From CAYZQE01 sp964480635 (GTDB taxonomy: Bacteria > Pseudomonadota > Gammaproteobacteria > GCA-001735895), in contig CAYZQE010000016.1 of assembly GCA_964480635.1 (NCBI GenBank), positions 1-35,157 on the forward strand: a DNA stretch of 35,157 nt, written 5' to 3'. The position numbers and the translations under genes are program-made. Within the stretch, counting starts at the first letter, position 1; each line of letters begins with the position of its first letter. Of the stretch, positions 33,038 to 35,157 are shown one piece after another. The notes under the pieces were generated by a model. That model made no database searches and had not been told where the DNA came from. It saw only the letters and a program-made list of their open reading frames with translations.

Positions 33038-33207
33038 CCCTTAAGGAGCCTCTGATTAAGTTAATAAAATTTGAGCACAGAAAAAACTGTCGCTATTTTC
33101 GTCGAAATGAGCCGTAATAGTCACTCTATTGCTGCGATTTTCGACGAAAATATCGGCAGTTTTAGCACGTTCAAAATTATTGGACTTGTTCAGAGGCTCC
33201 TTAAGGG
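33038..33207. mobile_element. MITE-like element 1 (170 bp, 18-bp perfect terminal repeats)
   Basis: The ends are perfect inverted repeats CCCTTAAGGAGCCTCTGA (33038-33055) and its complement (33190-33207). The inside is also largely self-complementary, including TATTTTCGTCGAAA at 33094-33107 and its complement at 33139-33152. No transposase is encoded. TTAA occurs at both outer edges and may be a target duplication. It abuts the antitoxin stop codon. Confidence 0.85.
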
Positions 33208-33368
33208 CATCTCTAAAAATAGAAGCACACTTTATGAAACGCAAAAAACAGCACCCTTTCCACCCAAAAACTCAGTCAATAGCCTACTATTGCCCTCCTT
33301 TTTGGGTGAAAAATGCACTATTTTCTGCATCACCTAAACCGCACTTCTATTTTTAGAGATGCCCTTAA
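33201..33368. mobile_element. MITE-like element 2 (168 bp, 25-bp perfect terminal repeats)
   Basis: Terminal repeats at 33201-33225 (TTAAGGGCATCTCTAAAAAT...) and 33344-33368 match perfectly over 25 bp. Internal symmetry includes CACCCAAAAA / TTTTTGGGTG and CAATAG-CCTA-CTATTG. It shares the 7 bp TTAAGGG with the right end of element 1 and stops 18 bp before the ispB ATG. There is no transposase, so mobilisation would need one elsewhere. Confidence 0.85.
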
Positions 33369-33386
33369 TTTATAAATACTAATTTA

Positions 33387-34355
33387 ATGACTATAGACGA
33401 CATAAAATCACTCACAGCAACGGATATGCAGCGCGTTAACGATGAAATATCGTCGCGCCTCACCTCCGACGTGGTACTAATTAATCAGCTCAGCAATTAC
33501 ATCATAGCTAGTGGCGGTAAGCGCTTACGCCCAATGCTCGTTATGCTCACCGCTAAAGCCTGTTCGTACCAAGGTAAACACGATGCCCTGCTCGCCTCTA
33601 TTATTGAATTTATACACACAGCAACATTATTGCATGATGATGTGGTTGATGACTCCAAAATGCGCCGAGGTAAGGACACAGCTAATAATGTGTGGGGCAA
33701 TGAAGCGGCTGTTTTAGTAGGTGATTTTTTATATTCACGTGCCTTTCAAATGATGGTCGAAGCCGAATCTATGCCTGTAATGGCATTATTAGCCAATACC
33801 ACCAACATTATCGCTCAAGGCGAAGTGATGCAATTGCTCAACATCAATGACCCTGACACCACAGAAGAAAACTACAACAGCGTTATCTATTGTAAAACAG
33901 CGTGTTTATTTGAAGCCGCAACTCAAATTGGCGCGATGATTAGCGACATGAATGAAACGACGACTAACCATTTAAAAGCCTATGGCAAGCATCTTGGTAT
34001 TGCCTTTCAACTGATTGACGATGCTTTAGATTATTCATCCTCTAGCGAAGCACTGGGGAAAAATGTGGGTGATGATTTAGCAGAAGGTAAAATGACCTTA
34101 CCATTGATTCATGCTATGCAGCACTGTAGTGACACCGAACAAAAAATGATTCGTGAAGCCATAGAGCATGGCGGTACAAAACATTTAAAAGAAATAACTC
34201 AAATTTTAGTCAGCACTAACTCATTGCAATACACCATTGATAAAGCCAATGAGCAAGCCGACCTTGCTAAACAGTGCTTACAAGACATTGAAGACTCTGA
34301 ATATAAATCAGCCTTAGTATTTTTAGCTGATTTTTCTGTGCAACGAAGCACTTAA
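33387..34355 (+). CDS. ispB: Octaprenyl diphosphate synthase (polyprenyl synthase)
   Basis: This enzyme makes the polyprenyl side chain of ubiquinone. The 322-residue trans-prenyltransferase has GGKRLRPMLV, the first Asp-rich motif LLHDDVVDDSKMRRG and the second FQLIDDALDY, and its length matches E. coli IspB (323). In most gammaproteobacteria it is divergent from rplU. Here it is 8 kb away, with znuBC, mgtE, sat, a toxin-antitoxin pair and MITEs between. No SD is evident and the MITE ends 18 bp upstream, so its promoter must lie in or across the MITE (a TATAAA is at 33371-33376). Confidence 0.95.
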   Translation: MTIDDIKSLTATDMQRVNDEISSRLTSDVVLINQLSNYIIASGGKRLRPMLVMLTAKACSYQGKHDALLASIIEFIHTATLLHDDVVDDSKMRRGKDTANNVWGNEAAVLVGDFLYSRAFQMMVEAESMPVMALLANTTNIIAQGEVMQLLNINDPDTTEENYNSVIYCKTACLFEAATQIGAMISDMNETTTNHLKAYGKHLGIAFQLIDDALDYSSSSEALGKNVGDDLAEGKMTLPLIHAMQHCSDTEQKMIREAIEHGGTKHLKEITQILVSTNSLQYTIDKANEQADLAKQCLQDIEDSEYKSALVFLADFSVQRST

Positions 34356-34488
34356 ACTAGTCATTTTTTTACTAGCATCATTGAGGATTACGCCACCTGT
34401 AGCTTTAACTTTATGGCTTTATCATCATCTGATAAGGTATAAAAAGCATTTATTTCAACATGATTTTTAAACTGAGCGCAGGCTATTT

Positions 34489-35097
34489 TTGACGGATGTT
34501 ATTTTCACTCAACCAGCAATGCCTATGAAAAAATATTTAAGCACTAGTCGTTATATCGACACCCAACATCCCCAGATTATTAAAAAGGCTAATCAGCTTG
34601 CCAACGACTTAAGCTCTAAAGCTGATATTGCTAAAGCTTGTTTTGAATTTGTAAGGGATGAAATACAACACAGCAATGACTACAAACTGAACCCTGTGAC
34701 GTGCAAGGCTTCAGATGTGCTGCGTCATAAAACGGGGTATTGCTATGCCAAAAGTCATTTGCTGGCAGCCTTGTTGAGAGCTAATTCAATTCCAGCAGGC
34801 TTATGTTATCAACGCTTAACCATTGATGATGATCAACCCCCTTTTTGCCTACATGGCTTAAATGTGATTTATCTTGAACAGTTTGGCTGGTATAAAGTGG
34901 ATGCTAGAGGCAATAAAGGCAGTATTAACGCTCAGTTTACTCCACCCCTAGAACAACTTGCCTTCCCCATCATTGTTGAAGGGGAATTTGATTTACCCGA
35001 TGTTTATGCAGAGCCTTTACCCCAAGTTATAAAGGCATTAACGACTCACTCGACATACTCAGAGGTATTAAATAATTTACCTGATATTGAGACTTAA
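34489..35097 (+). CDS. Transglutaminase-like cysteine protease family protein
   Basis: The 202-residue protein belongs to the transglutaminase-like superfamily, seen in bacterial peptidases and amidases. A complete Cys-His-Asp triad is visible: C85 (KTGYCYAKSHLLAALLRA), H122 (PFCLHGLN) and D138 (WYKVDARGN). No signal peptide is visible, so it is probably cytoplasmic. I take the TTG at 34489 (AGG about 7 nt upstream); an ATG at 34519 lacks an SD. Its substrate is unknown. It lies 133 bp after ispB on the same strand with no clear terminator between. Confidence 0.85.
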   Translation: MTDVIFTQPAMPMKKYLSTSRYIDTQHPQIIKKANQLANDLSSKADIAKACFEFVRDEIQHSNDYKLNPVTCKASDVLRHKTGYCYAKSHLLAALLRANSIPAGLCYQRLTIDDDQPPFCLHGLNVIYLEQFGWYKVDARGNKGSINAQFTPPLEQLAFPIIVEGEFDLPDVYAEPLPQVIKALTTHSTYSEVLNNLPDIET

Positions 35098-35157
35098 CTT
35101 TCTTCCTGACTTCCGCACTTTTTTTCACCAAACCCCGTCATATAAGGGTTTGTTAAA

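Noticed and set aside
33071..33356. Short open frames of 62-88 codons on both strands between the antitoxin and ispB
   Set aside because: They lie within the two MITE-like palindromes, and the frames follow from their symmetry rather than from coding constraint.
35129..35152. Terminator after the transglutaminase-like gene (CAAACCC / GGGTTTG)
   Set aside because: A 7-bp stem with a 10-nt loop and no T-run after it on the plus strand within the window.

Overview
The window is a stretch of AT-rich (by eye about 40 % GC) gammaproteobacterial chromosome. The main evidence is gene order: reading the minus strand, cinA(C-terminal type)-recA-recX-alaS-lysC-csrA-tRNA-Ser(GCU) is a classic gammaproteobacterial block, and rplU-rpmA-obgE-proB with ispB nearby is another. 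A SulP anion transporter and a Sat-type ATP sulfurylase would fit a marine sulfur-metabolising or related gammaproteobacterium. No aprAB, dsr or sox gene is visible, so genus and lifestyle stay open.

Layout. 1-2.6 kb: two tandem paralogous repeat lipoproteins (the first cut by the window edge) with a 12-bp Thr-Asp-Thr-Gly minisatellite and an identical palindrome at the same distance upstream of each. 2.6-5.3 kb: SulP transporter, an orphan Rap1a/Tai-like periplasmic protein and an FKBP-type lipoprotein isomerase. 5.3-12 kb: tRNA-Ser, csrA, lysC, alaS, recX, recA, pncC/cinA, all on the minus strand. 12.1-21.8 kb: the most distinctive part, a three-gene two-partner secretion unit transcribed as outer-membrane transporter (TpsB), periplasmic protein with two FecR domains, then a giant exoprotein of about 2,220 residues (TpsA). 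21.9-25.4 kb: proB, obgE, a PIN-toxin/antitoxin pair, rpmA, rplU. 25.5-27 kb: zinc-type ABC transporter znuBC without an adjacent binding protein. 27.3-30.5 kb (plus strand): mgtE, mltF and a MOSC protein with overlapping ends. 30.5-31.1 kb: a 604-bp gene-free gap with a strong 88-bp palindrome and a tiny ORF. 31.1-32.4 kb: sat with a strong terminator. 32.4-33.4 kb: a BrnT/CopG-type toxin-antitoxin pair followed by two abutting MITE-like palindromic elements. 33.4-35.1 kb: ispB and a transglutaminase-like protein.

How the parts fit. The TPS unit looks like a secreted adhesin system in which the FecR-domain protein is a periplasmic partner rather than an anti-sigma regulator. Two toxin-antitoxin modules sit in or near housekeeping neighbourhoods: one separates rpmA from obgE and appears to provide the promoter for obgE-proB, the other lies with the MITEs just upstream of ispB. 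Visible control signals include a GGA-loop hairpin in the csrA leader, an inverted repeat straddling the -10 of the toxin-antitoxin promoter, -35 elements overlapping stop codons before rplU and tpsB, and a recA promoter region without a recognisable CTG-N10-CAG LexA box. Promoter and operator calls are pattern readings, not measured sites.
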